Source of the DNA: Pelagibacteraceae bacterium AG-414-M23
GTDB lineage: Bacteria > Pseudomonadota > Alphaproteobacteria > Pelagibacterales > Pelagibacteraceae
Direction of reading: 5' to 3'
Assembly: GCA_003214525.1 (NCBI GenBank)
Contig: QCLN01000003.1
Span: 1 to 64,000 of the forward strand
Length of the DNA: 64,000 nucleotides
Numbering within the stretch: position 1 is the stretch's first letter; each line of letters opens with the position of its first letter. A model generated the notes under the pieces. That model had not been told where the DNA came from, did no database searches, and saw nothing but the letters and a program-made list of their open reading frames with translations. A program made the position numbers and the translations under genes. Shown piece by piece: positions 42,599 through 54,314 of this stretch.

Positions 42599-43576
42599 TT
42601 AGTTAGATTTTTCAAGGACATTAATTATTTTTTTTAGTTCAATCGGAAGATTTGACTTAAAAAAAAGTTTTTTTCCAGATCTTGGATGATTAAATCCTAA
42701 TATTTTAGCGTGAAGGAATTGTCTATTTAATTTTAATATTGCTCTATCTATTTCTTCACTTACATTATTTAGTTTTTTATACTTTTTTTTATATTTCTTA
42801 TCACCAACAATTTGATTTCCTTTATAGTTCATATGCACTCTAATTTGATGAGTTCTTCCTGTTTCGAGTTTACATTCTATTAAACTCATTGTTGGAATAT
42901 TTTTTCTTTCAAAAACTTTAAGTGTTTTATAATTTGTTATTGCCCTTTTACCTTTTACAAAACTCACATCCATTAATTGTCTATTTTTTGAACTTCTAGT
43001 TATTAATGTTTTGATTAGTCCTGATTGTGGTCTTAACTTTCCCCAAACTAATGCATTATAAACTCTGTCAATAAAATGATTACTGAATTGTTTTGAAATA
43101 TTTTCATGACTAAAATTATTTTTTGCGATAACTACCAAGCCTGAAGTATCTTTATCAATTCTATGAATTATTCCTGGACGTAGTTCGTCACCTATATTTG
43201 ATAGTTTTATTTTTTCATAATTCATCAAAGCATTTACAATTGTATTATCATAATTGCCTGGCCCTGGATGCATCGATATTCCTGAAGGTTTATTAATAAC
43301 TATTAAGTCATTGTCTTGATAAACTATATCTAATTTAAAGTTATAAGGCTTTAAAGAAGTCTTTTTTGGCTCTGGTATTTCTATAGAAATTTTATCTCCT
43401 ACATTTATTTTTTTTGAAACTGATTGGTTTATTTTTCCATTAATTTTAAGCTTATTATCTAAAATTAAATTTTTTATTCTTGTTCTGCTGAGTTGTTCAC
43501 ATTGACTGATAATAAATAAATCGACTCTTTTTCTATCTGAATTTTTTTCAACAATTAAATTAATGATATTTTTCAT
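42599..43576 (-). CDS. rluD: Pseudouridine synthase RluD/RluA family
   Basis: NKPSGISMHPGPGNYDNTIVNAL; PGIIHRIDKDTSGLVVIAKN; LETGRTHQIRVHM. Start set at MKNIINLIVEKNSD. Confidence 0.92.
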   Translation of the reverse strand: MKNIINLIVEKNSDRKRVDLFIISQCEQLSRTRIKNLILDNKLKINGKINQSVSKKINVGDKISIEIPEPKKTSLKPYNFKLDIVYQDNDLIVINKPSGISMHPGPGNYDNTIVNALMNYEKIKLSNIGDELRPGIIHRIDKDTSGLVVIAKNNFSHENISKQFSNHFIDRVYNALVWGKLRPQSGLIKTLITRSSKNRQLMDVSFVKGKRAITNYKTLKVFERKNIPTMSLIECKLETGRTHQIRVHMNYKGNQIVGDKKYKKKYKKLNNVSEEIDRAILKLNRQFLHAKILGFNHPRSGKKLFFKSNLPIELKKIINVLEKSN

Positions 43577-43599
43577 AAATTGTAATATTAATACATTAT

Positions 43600-43676
43600 G
43601 CGCTCGTAGCTCAACTGGATAGAGCGCCAGATTTCGGCTCTGGAGGTTCAGGGTTCGACTCCTTGCGGGCGCACCA
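43600..43676 (+). tRNA. tRNA-Arg (TCG), CCA encoded
   Basis: GCGCTCG...CCAGA-TTTCGGC-TCTGG...GGTTCGACTCC...CGGGCGCACCA; anticodon TCG. Confidence 0.95.
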
Positions 43677-43720
43677 CATATCATTATTTTTTTTTAAAAT
43701 TTTAATTTTAACTATATAAT

Positions 43721-44653
43721 TCATTTGAAGTAAGAGGCTTTTTTTAATCTATCATTTATTACTTCGCCAAATCCTTTATTTACTATTCTTTCAACTGCAA
43801 TACTTTTAAAATTTCTTTTTTTAATTTTTCTTAAAGTTTTGTATAAATTTTTGGCCGCCTCTTTCAAGTTATTTTTTTTCGATAAATAAAAATAGTTTTT
43901 GTTAATTTTTTTTCTTTTTTTAATTAGAATAAAAGCTTCATTTTTATTTGCATTTTTAACATTTAATCTTAATTTTATATAAGGAGAATAATGTGTTTTT
44001 CCTTGACCAGGGGACTTAATTATTGATCTATTATTGAACTTAACATTTAACTTTAAATATTGGTTAATTTCTTCTTTTGCAATTCCTCCCAATCTCAAAA
44101 TTTGAGGTTTATTTATTAAATTTATTATTGTTGACTCCACACCAATTTTTGATGAACCGCCATCAAGTATTAAACTAATTTTTTTACCAAATTCATCTTG
44201 CACATCTTTTTTTGAAACTGGACTTATTTTTGTTGATATATTTGCACTTGGAGCAGCCAAAGGATAATCTAATTTTTTTAATAAATTTCTTGTTATAGGA
44301 TGACTTGGGAATCTTACAGCTAAAGTATTTTTTTTATTTGTAACATTCTTTGAAATTAAACTACCTTGCTTTAGTTTCAAAATATATGAAATAGGTCCAG
44401 GAGAGTATTTCTTATATAATTTTAAGAAATGATTGTTTATGTTACAATCTTTTTTCAGTAATTTAAGATCATAGTAGTGAACTATAAGCGGGTTTTTTTT
44501 GGGTCTTTTTTTTAATTTGAATATTTTGGCTGTTGCAACCGACGAGTATGCATTTGCCCCAAGACCATACACTGTTTCTGTTGGTATGCCTATACATTGG
44601 TTTTTATTCAGATATTTTATTGCTTTTTTAATATTTGAAAGTTTGTTTTTCAT
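43721..44653 (-). CDS. tsaC: L-threonylcarbamoyladenylate synthase (Sua5/YwlC/TsaC)
   Basis: IGIPTETVYGLGANAYS...KKRPKKNPLIVHYYD...LAAPSANIS...GVESTIINL...LRLGGI. Confidence 0.93.
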   Translation of the reverse strand: MKNKLSNIKKAIKYLNKNQCIGIPTETVYGLGANAYSSVATAKIFKLKKRPKKNPLIVHYYDLKLLKKDCNINNHFLKLYKKYSPGPISYILKLKQGSLISKNVTNKKNTLAVRFPSHPITRNLLKKLDYPLAAPSANISTKISPVSKKDVQDEFGKKISLILDGGSSKIGVESTIINLINKPQILRLGGIAKEEINQYLKLNVKFNNRSIIKSPGQGKTHYSPYIKLRLNVKNANKNEAFILIKKRKKINKNYFYLSKKNNLKEAAKNLYKTLRKIKKRNFKSIAVERIVNKGFGEVINDRLKKASYFK

Positions 44654-44673
44654 ATAATAATACCAACTATTAT

Positions 44674-44937
44674 ATGAAAGAAAAAAATTTACTAGATGAT
44701 ATTGAATCTAAATCTCCAGAAGAACTAAATAATTTAGCAAACAAAATAATTGATAATTTAGAAAAAAAGAGTTTAGAAGATTTTGTTCAAGAATATCAAG
44801 AATTGATAAAATTAAATAATTATATAGAAAAAAAATTTCAACAAGAGACAAGATCTATATCAAAAAAAACTAAAGATAAAATTGATCAAATAATAAACTA
44901 TGGAAAAAAAACTAAAAAAACTATCCAAAAAAGTTAA
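44674..44937 (+). CDS. xseB: Exodeoxyribonuclease VII small subunit
   Basis: LDDIESKSPEELNNLANKIIDNLEKKSLEDFVQEYQELIKLNNYIEKKF; position before ispA-dxs. Confidence 0.7.
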   Translation: MKEKNLLDDIESKSPEELNNLANKIIDNLEKKSLEDFVQEYQELIKLNNYIEKKFQQETRSISKKTKDKIDQIINYGKKTKKTIQKS

Positions 44938-45769
44938 TATTTTTTTAAATAGATATTTATCAAAATTTAATTCTTCAGAATTAGTTGTACCAATGAAATA
45001 TGGATTATTTCCTGGAGGAAAAAAAATAAGGTCAAAAATAATTTTTGATGTTGGAAAAATTTTTAGAGTTAAAAATAAAGATTTAATGTTTTTAGCAGCA
45101 TCAGTAGAAGCCATACATGCTTATTCACTCATTCACGATGATTTACCCTGCATGGATGATGATAACTTAAGAAGAGGAAAGCCTTCTACACATATAAAAT
45201 TTGGTGAGTCCACAGCAATTTTGGCAGGTAATTCATTGCTCACAACTGCATTTGAAATTTTAAGTGATAAAAGTTTTAAAGTAGATGATAAGATTAAGTC
45301 CAATCTAATTCATGCCCTTTCAAGGTGCTCAGGTCAAATAGGTATAGCGGGTGGACAGTATTTAGATTTAAGTTACGAAAAAAAGAAAGTATCACTTCAA
45401 AAAATATTAAATATGGAATTAAAAAAAACAGGAAAGTTATTTGAATTTTGTTTTGTATCTCCTTTAATTGTTAAAAAAAAAATAAAGAATTTAAGTTCTT
45501 TTTCAAAGCTAGGTAGAGATGTTGGTTTATTGTTTCAAATAGTAGATGATATGATTGATTGTAAAAGTAATACTAAATCTGCGGGAAAAAAAACAAAAAA
45601 GGATTTTAAAAGAGGAAAAGCGACTATAATTAGTTTACTTGGATACGAAAATGCAGTTAAATATGCTCATAAACTAAAAAAAAATATTTTTAACAAGCTA
45701 AAAGTGCATTCAAATAAAGCAAATGATTTAAAAGAAACAATCGAATTTATAATTGAAAGAAAAAAGTAA
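44900..45769 (+). CDS. ispA: Polyprenyl synthetase (farnesyl/geranyl diphosphate synthase)
   Basis: HAYSLIHDDLPCMDDDNLRRGKPSTH; LFQIVDDMID. Confidence 0.93.
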   Translation: MEKKLKKLSKKVNIFLNRYLSKFNSSELVVPMKYGLFPGGKKIRSKIIFDVGKIFRVKNKDLMFLAASVEAIHAYSLIHDDLPCMDDDNLRRGKPSTHIKFGESTAILAGNSLLTTAFEILSDKSFKVDDKIKSNLIHALSRCSGQIGIAGGQYLDLSYEKKKVSLQKILNMELKKTGKLFEFCFVSPLIVKKKIKNLSSFSKLGRDVGLLFQIVDDMIDCKSNTKSAGKKTKKDFKRGKATIISLLGYENAVKYAHKLKKNIFNKLKVHSNKANDLKETIEFIIERKK

Positions 45770-47680
45770 ATGTCAAAATATAAATTTTTAGATGATGTAA
45801 ATTTTCCATCCGATATAAAAAAATTTTCTAACTCTGATCTAAAAATTCTTTCAAACGAGATTAGAGAAAAGATGATAGACGCAGTATCAAAAACGGGTGG
45901 CCATTTAGGTGCTGGACTCGGAGTAGTTGAGCTAACTGTAGCTCTTCATTATGTTTTCGATACGCCTAAGGATAAAATTATTTGGGACGTAGGACATCAA
46001 TCGTATCCTCATAAAATTTTAACGGGTAGAAAAGATAAAATTGAAACATTAAGATCAAGTGGTGGATTATCAGGTTTTACAAAAAGAGATGAGAGTGAAT
46101 ATGATCCATTTGGAGCCGCTCACAGCTCAACATCTATTTCAGCAGCATTAGGAATTGCTACAGCAAACAAACTTTCAAATAAATCTGAAGATGTAGTAGC
46201 TATAATTGGAGATGGAGCATTAAGTGCAGGAATGGCATATGAGGCCATGAATAATGCAGGCTCCTCTAAAACTAAAATGATTGTTATTTTGAATGATAAC
46301 GATATGTCAATAGCAAAACCCGTTGGAGCATTAAGAACTTATCTAGCAAAAATCTTATCTGGAAAAATTTACTTCAGTTTAAGAGAAACGGTAAAATTGA
46401 TAATTTCCTCATTCTCAAAAAGATTTATGAAAAAAGCAGGAAAAGCTGAAGATTTTTTAAGATCAGCAGTTACTGGAGGTACTTTATTTAGTTCTCTAGG
46501 TTTTTATTATGTAGGTCCAATTGATGGCCATGATATTGATGTATTAACTTCAGTTTTAGAGAATGCTAAAAAAATGAATTACGATAGACCTATACTTATT
46601 CATATTAAAACTGAAAAAGGCAAAGGATATAAATTTGCTGAAAAATCTTTGGACAAATATCATGGAGTTTCAAAATTTAATGTCTTAACTGGACAGCAAG
46701 AAAAAGCCAAGAGCATAGCTCCTTCTTATACAAAAGTGTTTGCCAATACATTAATTAAACATGCACAAAATGATAGTAAGATTGTTGGAATTACTGCGGC
46801 AATGCCTAGCGGGACTGGAATGGATCTTTTTGCTGAAAAGTTTCCTGATCGAATGTATGACGTTGGGATTGCAGAACAACATGCTGTAACTTTTTCTGGT
46901 GGTTTGGCTACAGAAGGCTATAAACCTTTTGCAGCAATTTATTCAACTTTTTTACAAAGAGCTTATGATCAAGTAATTCATGATATTGCAATACAGTCAC
47001 TTCCGGTAAGGTTTGCAATTGATAGAGCTGGTTTAGTAGGAGCAGATGGTCCAACGCACGCAGGATCATTTGATATAACTTACTTGTCAACACTGCCAAA
47101 CTTTGTTGTTATGGCAGCTAGTGACGAGTCTGAACTTGTTAAAATGATTAATACATCAGTCCAAATAAATGATAGACCTTCCGCTTTTAGATACCCAAGG
47201 GGAAATGGAATTGGAATAGAATTACCAGAAGATGATCAAAAATTAATTATTGGAAAAGGCAGATTTATAAAAGAAGGAAAACAAGTTGCATTGGTTAATT
47301 TTGGCGCAAGACTCCAAGAATGTTTAATTGCAGAAAAAAATTTATCAAAAAAAGGAATTTTTCCAACAGTTTTTGATGCTAGATTTGCAAAACCTTTAGA
47401 TGAAAATTCATTATGGCAAATTGCAATAAATCATGATGCAATAATTACAATTGAAGAAGGATCAATAGGTGGTTTTGGCTCTCATGTAAATTATTTTCTT
47501 AATGAAAAAAATTTATTAGACAAAGAAATTAAATTTAGATCTATGATTTTGCCTGATTTGTTTATTGATCATGATAAGCCGGAAAAAATGTATAAAACTG
47601 CAGGATTAGACTCAGAATCTATAGAAAACAAAGTTATAGATACTTTAAATTCAAAGGTAGTATTAAAAAAAACTAATTAA
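45770..47680 (+). CDS. dxs: 1-deoxy-D-xylulose-5-phosphate synthase
   Basis: [63 protein letters not shown]. Confidence 0.98.
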   Translation: MSKYKFLDDVNFPSDIKKFSNSDLKILSNEIREKMIDAVSKTGGHLGAGLGVVELTVALHYVFDTPKDKIIWDVGHQSYPHKILTGRKDKIETLRSSGGLSGFTKRDESEYDPFGAAHSSTSISAALGIATANKLSNKSEDVVAIIGDGALSAGMAYEAMNNAGSSKTKMIVILNDNDMSIAKPVGALRTYLAKILSGKIYFSLRETVKLIISSFSKRFMKKAGKAEDFLRSAVTGGTLFSSLGFYYVGPIDGHDIDVLTSVLENAKKMNYDRPILIHIKTEKGKGYKFAEKSLDKYHGVSKFNVLTGQQEKAKSIAPSYTKVFANTLIKHAQNDSKIVGITAAMPSGTGMDLFAEKFPDRMYDVGIAEQHAVTFSGGLATEGYKPFAAIYSTFLQRAYDQVIHDIAIQSLPVRFAIDRAGLVGADGPTHAGSFDITYLSTLPNFVVMAASDESELVKMINTSVQINDRPSAFRYPRGNGIGIELPEDDQKLIIGKGRFIKEGKQVALVNFGARLQECLIAEKNLSKKGIFPTVFDARFAKPLDENSLWQIAINHDAIITIEEGSIGGFGSHVNYFLNEKNLLDKEIKFRSMILPDLFIDHDKPEKMYKTAGLDSESIENKVIDTLNSKVVLKKTN

Positions 47681-48762
47681 TTACTACACTGAGCTTTATT
47701 CATTAAATAGTGATCAAGTAATACGCAGTGCATCATTGCTTCACCAATTGGGACAGCTCGTATACCAACACAAGGGTCATGTCTTCCCTTTACAGAGATA
47801 GAAGTATTTTTACCTTTTTTATCGATAGTTTTTCTTTCATTTAATATTGAGGAAGTTGGCTTTACAGCAAAAGACACAATTATATCTTGTCCAGTTGATA
47901 TACCTCCTAAAATTCCACCCGCATTGTTACTTTTGAAAATTGTTTTTTTTCCTTTTTTAAACATTTCATCTGAATTTTCTTCACCAGTTAATTTTGCAGA
48001 ATTCATTCCAGAACCTATATTAACACCTTTAACAGCATTAATGCTCATCATCGCAGATGCTATATCCATATCTAATTTTGAGTAAACGGGGGCCCCTAAA
48101 CCAAGGGGTACTCCTTTTGCTCTTACTTCTATAACCGCACCACAAGATGAGCCAGACTTTCTAACAGCTAAAAGATACTTTTCCCAAAGTTTTAGTATTT
48201 TTTTATCAGGACAAAAAAATGAATTTTTATTAATAAATTTATCATCCCAATTATTGGCATTGCTTCCTAAAATTCCAATTTGTGTGACTGCCCCAATAAC
48301 CTTATATTTTTTTCCAATTTTTTTTTCTAAAACTTTTTTTGCGACCGCTCCAGCAGCTACTCTTGCGGCAGTTTCTCTTGCTGATTGCCTTCCACCACCT
48401 CTATAATCTCTTATTCCGTATTTCATAAAGTAAGTATAATCTGCATGTCCAGGTCTAAATTTAGATTTTATTGTTTCATAGTCTCTAGATTTTTGATCCT
48501 TATTATAAATAATTAAAGATATTGGAGTGCCTGTTGTTTTTCCCTCAAATACACCAGACATAAGATGTACTAAATCTTTTTCTTTTCTTTGAGTTACAAA
48601 TTTACTTTGACCAGGTCTTCTTTTATTTAATTCCTTTTGAATATCTTCAGCTTTAATCTCTATGTTTGGCGGGCAACCATCTATAATACATCCTATAGCT
48701 GGCCCATGAGACTCTCCCCAAGTGGTAAATCTAAAAAACTTTCCAAAAGTATTAAATGACAT
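47677..48762 (-). CDS. aroC: Chorismate synthase
   Basis: [57 protein letters not shown]. Confidence 0.98.
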   Translation of the reverse strand: MSFNTFGKFFRFTTWGESHGPAIGCIIDGCPPNIEIKAEDIQKELNKRRPGQSKFVTQRKEKDLVHLMSGVFEGKTTGTPISLIIYNKDQKSRDYETIKSKFRPGHADYTYFMKYGIRDYRGGGRQSARETAARVAAGAVAKKVLEKKIGKKYKVIGAVTQIGILGSNANNWDDKFINKNSFFCPDKKILKLWEKYLLAVRKSGSSCGAVIEVRAKGVPLGLGAPVYSKLDMDIASAMMSINAVKGVNIGSGMNSAKLTGEENSDEMFKKGKKTIFKSNNAGGILGGISTGQDIIVSFAVKPTSSILNERKTIDKKGKNTSISVKGRHDPCVGIRAVPIGEAMMHCVLLDHYLMNKAQCSN

Positions 48763-48795
48763 TATATCTGTTATATAGTTTAATTTGTCGAAATT

Positions 48796-49419
48796 ATGAA
48801 TAAAAAAAACAATTTAGGGCTAGATATTTCTTTCATGGATGAAAATGATCCATTTGTTGTTTTTAAACAATGGATGTCTGAAGCTGAAAAAAATGAAATT
48901 AATGATCCAAATGCTGTTGCGTTAGCAACTGTAAACGAATCTAACCAACCAGATGTAAGAATTGTTTTATTAAAAGAATATAATAGTAGTGGCTTTACAT
49001 TTTTTACTAATTTAAATAGTAAAAAAGGAACTGATTTAAAACAAACTCCCAAAGCATCAATGTGCTTTCACTGGAAATCTTTATTAAGACAAGTAAGAAT
49101 CTCTGGAACTATTTCAATAATACCCGAAAAAGAAGCAGACGAGTATTTCAATACAAGACCATACCTTAGCAAAATTGGAGCCTGGTCTTCAAACCAATCA
49201 AAACCAATGGAAACAAGAGATGAATTTTTAAAAAAAATAGATGAATTTAAAAATAAATATAGCGTTCAAAATAATATTCCAAGACCAAAACATTGGTCTG
49301 GATTTTTATTGTCACCAAATAGAATAGAATTTTGGAAAGATGTAGAAGGAAGACTACATCAAAGACTTGAATACTTAAAAGAATCAAATTCTTGGAAAAA
49401 GAAAATTTTATATCCTTAA
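48796..49419 (+). CDS. pdxH: Pyridoxamine 5'-phosphate oxidase
   Basis: [59 protein letters not shown]. Confidence 0.96.
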   Translation: MNKKNNLGLDISFMDENDPFVVFKQWMSEAEKNEINDPNAVALATVNESNQPDVRIVLLKEYNSSGFTFFTNLNSKKGTDLKQTPKASMCFHWKSLLRQVRISGTISIIPEKEADEYFNTRPYLSKIGAWSSNQSKPMETRDEFLKKIDEFKNKYSVQNNIPRPKHWSGFLLSPNRIEFWKDVEGRLHQRLEYLKESNSWKKKILYP

Positions 49420-50429
49420 AAATTACGTTCTAAAGAAAATGTAGTTAAATTTTTAAGAATGTTTTTATCTTCACTATTTTCAAAAATATTTAACGAGTTT
49501 GAGGATAGATTTATATAATGCTCAGCCTTCTTATAACATTCATTAATAATATTTTTTTTTTGAATTAAATTTATAACTAACTTTAAGTCATTATCTGTTC
49601 TGCTATCTTTAAGGAATAGATCTTTAAGAAATTTTTTTTCATTATCATTTATTTTTTGAAAAAGTAAAATTATTGGCAATGTAACTTTCCCTTCAAAAAA
49701 ATCATTTCCAATATTTTTTCCAAATAGTTTTAAATCCGAATTGTAATCAAGCGCATCATCTGCAATTTGAAATGTCAGGCCTAAGTTTTTACCGTAAGAC
49801 TCTAAAGCATCTTTATATTTACTTTCTTTTTCAGTTATAATTGGACCAATTTTAGCAGCTGCTAAAAATAATGATGCTGTCTTACTAGAAATAATTTTTA
49901 AATATGTTTCTTCCAACATATCCACTTCACCTTTATGTTGTAATTGTAAAATTTCACCTTGAGATATTAAAGCTGATGTAGAAGAAAGAAGTTTTAATAT
50001 TTCTAAATTTCCATCCTCTACCATCATCTCAAAACAACGACTTAGTAAATAATCTCCTACCAAAATTGATGATTGATTACCCCAAATTTTATTTAGTGTT
50101 TTTTTTCCTCTTCTTATTTCTCCATTATCAATAACATCATCATGCATTAAAGTTGCAGAGTGAATAAGTTCTACACAGGCAGCAAAATTAACATCTCTAG
50201 TTCCTTTTGCGTAGCCACACAATTTAGAAGTGCCTAGAGTTATTAAAGCTCTTAGTTTTTTACCACCAGTTTCCAAATGGTAAGATGACATTTTTTTGAC
50301 CAAATCAACATTGCTTTCAAGTTTTTTTTCAATTTTTTCGTCCACCATTGCCAGTCTATCTTCAACTGATTTTTTTAACTCAATATAAGAGTTGTTAATT
50401 TTTTTGCTTAATTTGATTACAGATCCCAT
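49416..50429 (-). CDS. ispB: Polyprenyl diphosphate synthase (octaprenyl type)
   Basis: GGKKLRALITLGTSKL; ELIHSATLMHDDVIDNGEIRRGKKTLN; FQIADDALDY. Confidence 0.93.
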   Translation of the reverse strand: MGSVIKLSKKINNSYIELKKSVEDRLAMVDEKIEKKLESNVDLVKKMSSYHLETGGKKLRALITLGTSKLCGYAKGTRDVNFAACVELIHSATLMHDDVIDNGEIRRGKKTLNKIWGNQSSILVGDYLLSRCFEMMVEDGNLEILKLLSSTSALISQGEILQLQHKGEVDMLEETYLKIISSKTASLFLAAAKIGPIITEKESKYKDALESYGKNLGLTFQIADDALDYNSDLKLFGKNIGNDFFEGKVTLPIILLFQKINDNEKKFLKDLFLKDSRTDNDLKLVINLIQKKNIINECYKKAEHYINLSSNSLNIFENSEDKNILKNLTTFSLERNF

Positions 50430-50471
50430 AAAATAAAGTTAATATATAATTATATTTATTATACTTATCAA

Positions 50472-50499
50472 TTGACGCACCATATTGTTCAACTATAAG
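50472..50499 (+). promoter_or_regulatory. Candidate sigma70-type promoter, TTGACG-N16-TATAAG
   Basis: In the divergent ispB/S49-peptidase intergenic region, 40 bp upstream of ATG 50539. Confidence 0.5.
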
Positions 50500-50538
50500 T
50501 AAGCTTTATATTATTAATAAAATCTAATAAGCATTAAT

Positions 50539-51351
50539 ATGTTTTCATTTTTTAAAAAAAAAATAATTATTCCGCATATTAGACTTGCGGGCGTTATCGG
50601 GTCTGCAGGCAGATTTAAACAAGGTATTGATTTTTCAGGTCAACAAGAAATTATAAAAAAAGCTTTTTCATATAAAAAAGCAAAATGTATAGCTGTTTCA
50701 ATTAATTCACCAGGTGGCTCCCCTGTACAATCCCACTTAATTCATGACTACATAAAACAACTAGCTAAAAAAAATAAAAAAAAAGTTATAATTTTTGCAG
50801 AAGATGTTGCGGCATCTGGTGGATATTTGATAGCTTGTGCTGGAGATGAAATTTATGCAAATTCAAGTTCTATAGTAGGTTCAATTGGAGTTATCTCAGC
50901 TTCATTTGGTTTTCAAGACGCTATCAAAAAAATTGGCATTCAAAGAAGAGTTTATACTGCTGGAAAAAACAAAAGTACTTTAGATCCTTTTAAGGAAGAA
51001 AAAGATGAAGATATTGAAAGAATAAAAAAATTACAACTGGAGCTACATTCAGATTTTATTGAAGTTGTTAAAAAAAGCAGAGGCCAAAAACTTAAAGATC
51101 CTGAAAAAAATAATACTTTTACAGGAGAATTTTGGTCTGGTTCTGCATCAATGAAATTAGGATTGATAGATGGTATTGGTAATGCGGAACAAATTTTAAG
51201 AGAAAAATTTGGAGAAGACATAATTATTAAAAAGCTGGAAAAACAAAAAAGTTTTATAGCAAAAAAACTATCATCCTCTATAGATAATCAGGTTGATAAT
51301 ATTGCTAGCGTAATAGAAGAAAGAGCCCTATGGCAAAAATTTGGTTTATAA
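50539..51351 (+). CDS. S49 family signal peptide peptidase (SppA/SohB-like)
   Basis: VSINSPGGSPVQSHLI; FAEDVAASGGYLIACAGDEIYANSSSIVGSIGVI. Confidence 0.92.
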   Translation: MFSFFKKKIIIPHIRLAGVIGSAGRFKQGIDFSGQQEIIKKAFSYKKAKCIAVSINSPGGSPVQSHLIHDYIKQLAKKNKKKVIIFAEDVAASGGYLIACAGDEIYANSSSIVGSIGVISASFGFQDAIKKIGIQRRVYTAGKNKSTLDPFKEEKDEDIERIKKLQLELHSDFIEVVKKSRGQKLKDPEKNNTFTGEFWSGSASMKLGLIDGIGNAEQILREKFGEDIIIKKLEKQKSFIAKKLSSSIDNQVDNIASVIEERALWQKFGL

Positions 51352-52245
51352 ATGCCAAAAAAAATAAAAAAGATAAAAAAAAAAAATAAACTTATATTTC
51401 TATCCTTTCAAGATACAATCTTGAATTTACAAAAGTACTGGAGTAAACAAGGATGTGTAATACTACAGCCTTATGATATGGAGGTTGGTGCGGGAACTTT
51501 TCATCCTGCGACTACACTTAAATCATTGGGTCCAAAACCTTGGAAAGCTGCATATGTTCAACCCTCAAGAAGACCAACCGATGGTCGATATGGAGAAAAT
51601 CCAAATAGATTACAACATTACTATCAGTTTCAAGTTTTAATAAAACCATCACCAGAAAATATAAAAAAATTATTTTTAAATAGTCTTTCCTCAATTGGGA
51701 TTAAACATGAAGAACATGACATTAGATTTGTAGAAGATGACTGGGAAAGTCCCACGCTAGGAGCTGCTGGATTAGGCTGGGAAGTTTGGTGTGATGGAAT
51801 GGAAGTTACTCAATTTACTTATTTCCAAAAAATGGCTGGTATGGAATGCAACCCAGTCTCAGTTGAAATTACCTACGGCCTTGAAAGACTTTGCATGTTT
51901 ATACAAAATAAAAAAAATGTATTTGAATTAAATTGGAATGACCAAGGAGTGCTTTATAAAGATGTTTTTCATCAATCAGAAAAAGAATTTTCTGCATATA
52001 ATTTTGAATATGCAAATACAGATAATTTGTTGAAAATTTTTGAAATGTTAGAAGAAGAGGCAAAATCCTTAACCGAAAAAAAACTATCATTACCAGCATA
52101 TGATCAATGTTTAAAAGCTAGCCATGTATTTAACATATTAGACTCCAGAGGAGTTATAGGTGTTGCACAAAGAGCAGAATATATAGCAAGAATAAGAGAA
52201 CTTACAAAAATGATTGGTAAAGTTTGGGTAGACTCTCAGATATAA
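51352..52245 (+). CDS. glyQ: Glycyl-tRNA synthetase alpha subunit
   Basis: [75 protein letters not shown]. Confidence 0.98.
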   Translation: MPKKIKKIKKKNKLIFLSFQDTILNLQKYWSKQGCVILQPYDMEVGAGTFHPATTLKSLGPKPWKAAYVQPSRRPTDGRYGENPNRLQHYYQFQVLIKPSPENIKKLFLNSLSSIGIKHEEHDIRFVEDDWESPTLGAAGLGWEVWCDGMEVTQFTYFQKMAGMECNPVSVEITYGLERLCMFIQNKKNVFELNWNDQGVLYKDVFHQSEKEFSAYNFEYANTDNLLKIFEMLEEEAKSLTEKKLSLPAYDQCLKASHVFNILDSRGVIGVAQRAEYIARIRELTKMIGKVWVDSQI

Positions 52246-52247
52246 TT

Positions 52248-54314
52248 ATGTCCGAATTTTTCTTAGAGCTTTTTAGTGAGGAGACTCCTCCAAAACTTCA
52301 AACTAGTGCAAGAAAACAATTGTTTTTAGATTTAAAAAAATATTTTGAGGAAAACAACATAAAAATAAAAGGATCTACATCAGCTTTTTCTACCCCCAAC
52401 AGAATTGCAATAAATTTTTCAAATATATCAAAAGAAATTATAAAACAATCTCAAGAAGTTAAGGGACCATCATTAGACGCTAAAACTGAAGCATTAGAAG
52501 GTTTTTTAAAGTCTTACAATATTAAGAAGTCTCAAGTTGATTTAAAATCTACCGAAAAAGGAAAATTTTATTTTTACAAAACACCAGAACAAAAAATTCA
52601 AACATATGATTTAATAAAAAAAAATTTACCTTTAATTTTAGAAAAAATATCTTGGAATAAATCTATGAAATGGGGAGAAAATCAAATGTTTTGGGGTAGA
52701 CCGCTTAAATCAATCCTTGCACTATTTGATGGGAAAAAAATAGATTTTAATTTTCATCATTTAAAAGCTTCAAATTTAACATTTGTAGATAAAGATTTTG
52801 AAGAAAAAACAAAAAATTTTAATAATTTTAAATCCTATATATCTTATTTTAAATCAAATAGAATTATTTTAGATCATGATAAAAGAAAAAAATTTATTAA
52901 TAACGAATTAAATAAAATATCTAAAAAAAACAATTTATTTATAGATGTAAATGAGAATTTGTTGGATGAAATCACTAATATAGTGGAAAAACCAAAAGTG
53001 ATTCTTTGCGAATTTAACAAAAAATTTTTAGAAATTCCTAAAGATATCTTAATTATAACTATGCAAAATCATCAAAAATATATTCCAACTTTTGATAAAA
53101 AAGAAAATTTAACCAATTTTTTTCTTGTTGTTTCAGACTCCAAAGATCCAAAAGGACTTGTAAAGTTAGGAAATGAGAGAGTTATCGAAGCAAGATTAAA
53201 CGATGCAGAATTTTTCTGGAAAAGAAATAAATCTCAAAATTTAATTAAACAATTATCAGAGTTAAAAAAAATTAATTTTTTTAAAGGGCTGGGATCTTAT
53301 TTTGATAAAACTCAAAGAATAAAAAAATTAAGTGCGTTAATTTCAGATGAGCTTATGATTAGTAAAGAAAAAATTGAAGTTGCAGCTTCAATTTGCAAGG
53401 TAGATCTTAAATCAGATTTAGTTGCTGAATTTCCAGAATTGCAAGGAGTATTAGGAGGACACTTTGCAGAAGCACAAGGTTTTGAAAAAGAAGTTTGCCA
53501 ATCTGTCTCAGAACATTATTTGCCAAGTGGACTTGATAGCAAAGTTCCAAAAAATATTTATAGCATTACACTTTCTTTAAGTGACAAGTTAGATACTTTG
53601 GTTGGTTTTTTTGGAATAGATTTAATTCCTACGGGATCAAAAGACCCTTATGCATTAAGAAGATTTACAATTGCTGTAGTTAGATTAATTATAGAAAATA
53701 GAATTAAAATTAAGTTAAGAAGTATAATTAATTATTCTTTAACACTTTACAAAGAGCAAGGTTTTGATTTTGATATTACAAAAGTTCTTAAAGATCTGAA
53801 TAATTTTATTTTGGATAGATTAAAAAATTATTCAAAAGAGAAAGGTATAAGAATAGATATTGTTGAAAGTTCTATCTTGTCAAACGATATAGATGAACTT
53901 TACAGTGGATACAAAAAAACAGAGATATTAAATAGAAATATCAAAAAAGAATTAGGGCAAGCCGTTGTAGGTATTTATAAGCGATCATTCAGCATATTAA
54001 GCAGTGAAATAAAAAAAAACAAACTAGAGCTATCTAACTCTGTGGATACGGGTTTATTCAAGAACGATTTTGAAAAAAATCTTTATAAAAAAATACAAGA
54101 AATAAAAAAATATTTTTTAAATTTAGGAAAAAATGATGATTTTGAGCAAAGTTTAAAAGAACTATTCAAATTCAAGGAAGAAGTTAATTTATTTTTTGAC
54201 AATGTGATAGTTAATGATGAAAATCAATTAATTAAAAAAAACAGACTAGAACTTTTAAATTTGTTGTGTAAAAGCTTTGATAATTTTTTTAATTTTTCAA
54301 AAATTGAAGGCTAA
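52248..54314 (+). CDS. glyS: Glycyl-tRNA synthetase beta subunit
   Basis: EFFLELFSEETPPKLQTSARKQL; NERVIEARLNDAEFFWKRN; GSKDPYALRR. Start at MSEFF, 2 nt after glyQ stop. Confidence 0.97.
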   Translation: MSEFFLELFSEETPPKLQTSARKQLFLDLKKYFEENNIKIKGSTSAFSTPNRIAINFSNISKEIIKQSQEVKGPSLDAKTEALEGFLKSYNIKKSQVDLKSTEKGKFYFYKTPEQKIQTYDLIKKNLPLILEKISWNKSMKWGENQMFWGRPLKSILALFDGKKIDFNFHHLKASNLTFVDKDFEEKTKNFNNFKSYISYFKSNRIILDHDKRKKFINNELNKISKKNNLFIDVNENLLDEITNIVEKPKVILCEFNKKFLEIPKDILIITMQNHQKYIPTFDKKENLTNFFLVVSDSKDPKGLVKLGNERVIEARLNDAEFFWKRNKSQNLIKQLSELKKINFFKGLGSYFDKTQRIKKLSALISDELMISKEKIEVAASICKVDLKSDLVAEFPELQGVLGGHFAEAQGFEKEVCQSVSEHYLPSGLDSKVPKNIYSITLSLSDKLDTLVGFFGIDLIPTGSKDPYALRRFTIAVVRLIIENRIKIKLRSIINYSLTLYKEQGFDFDITKVLKDLNNFILDRLKNYSKEKGIRIDIVESSILSNDIDELYSGYKKTEILNRNIKKELGQAVVGIYKRSFSILSSEIKKNKLELSNSVDTGLFKNDFEKNLYKKIQEIKKYFLNLGKNDDFEQSLKELFKFKEEVNLFFDNVIVNDENQLIKKNRLELLNLLCKSFDNFFNFSKIEG

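Noticed and set aside
43577-43684. N-terminal extension of rluD (MICGAPARSRTLNLQSRNLALYPVELRAHN...)
   Set aside because: It is the reverse translation of tRNA-Arg; true start is ATG at 43576.
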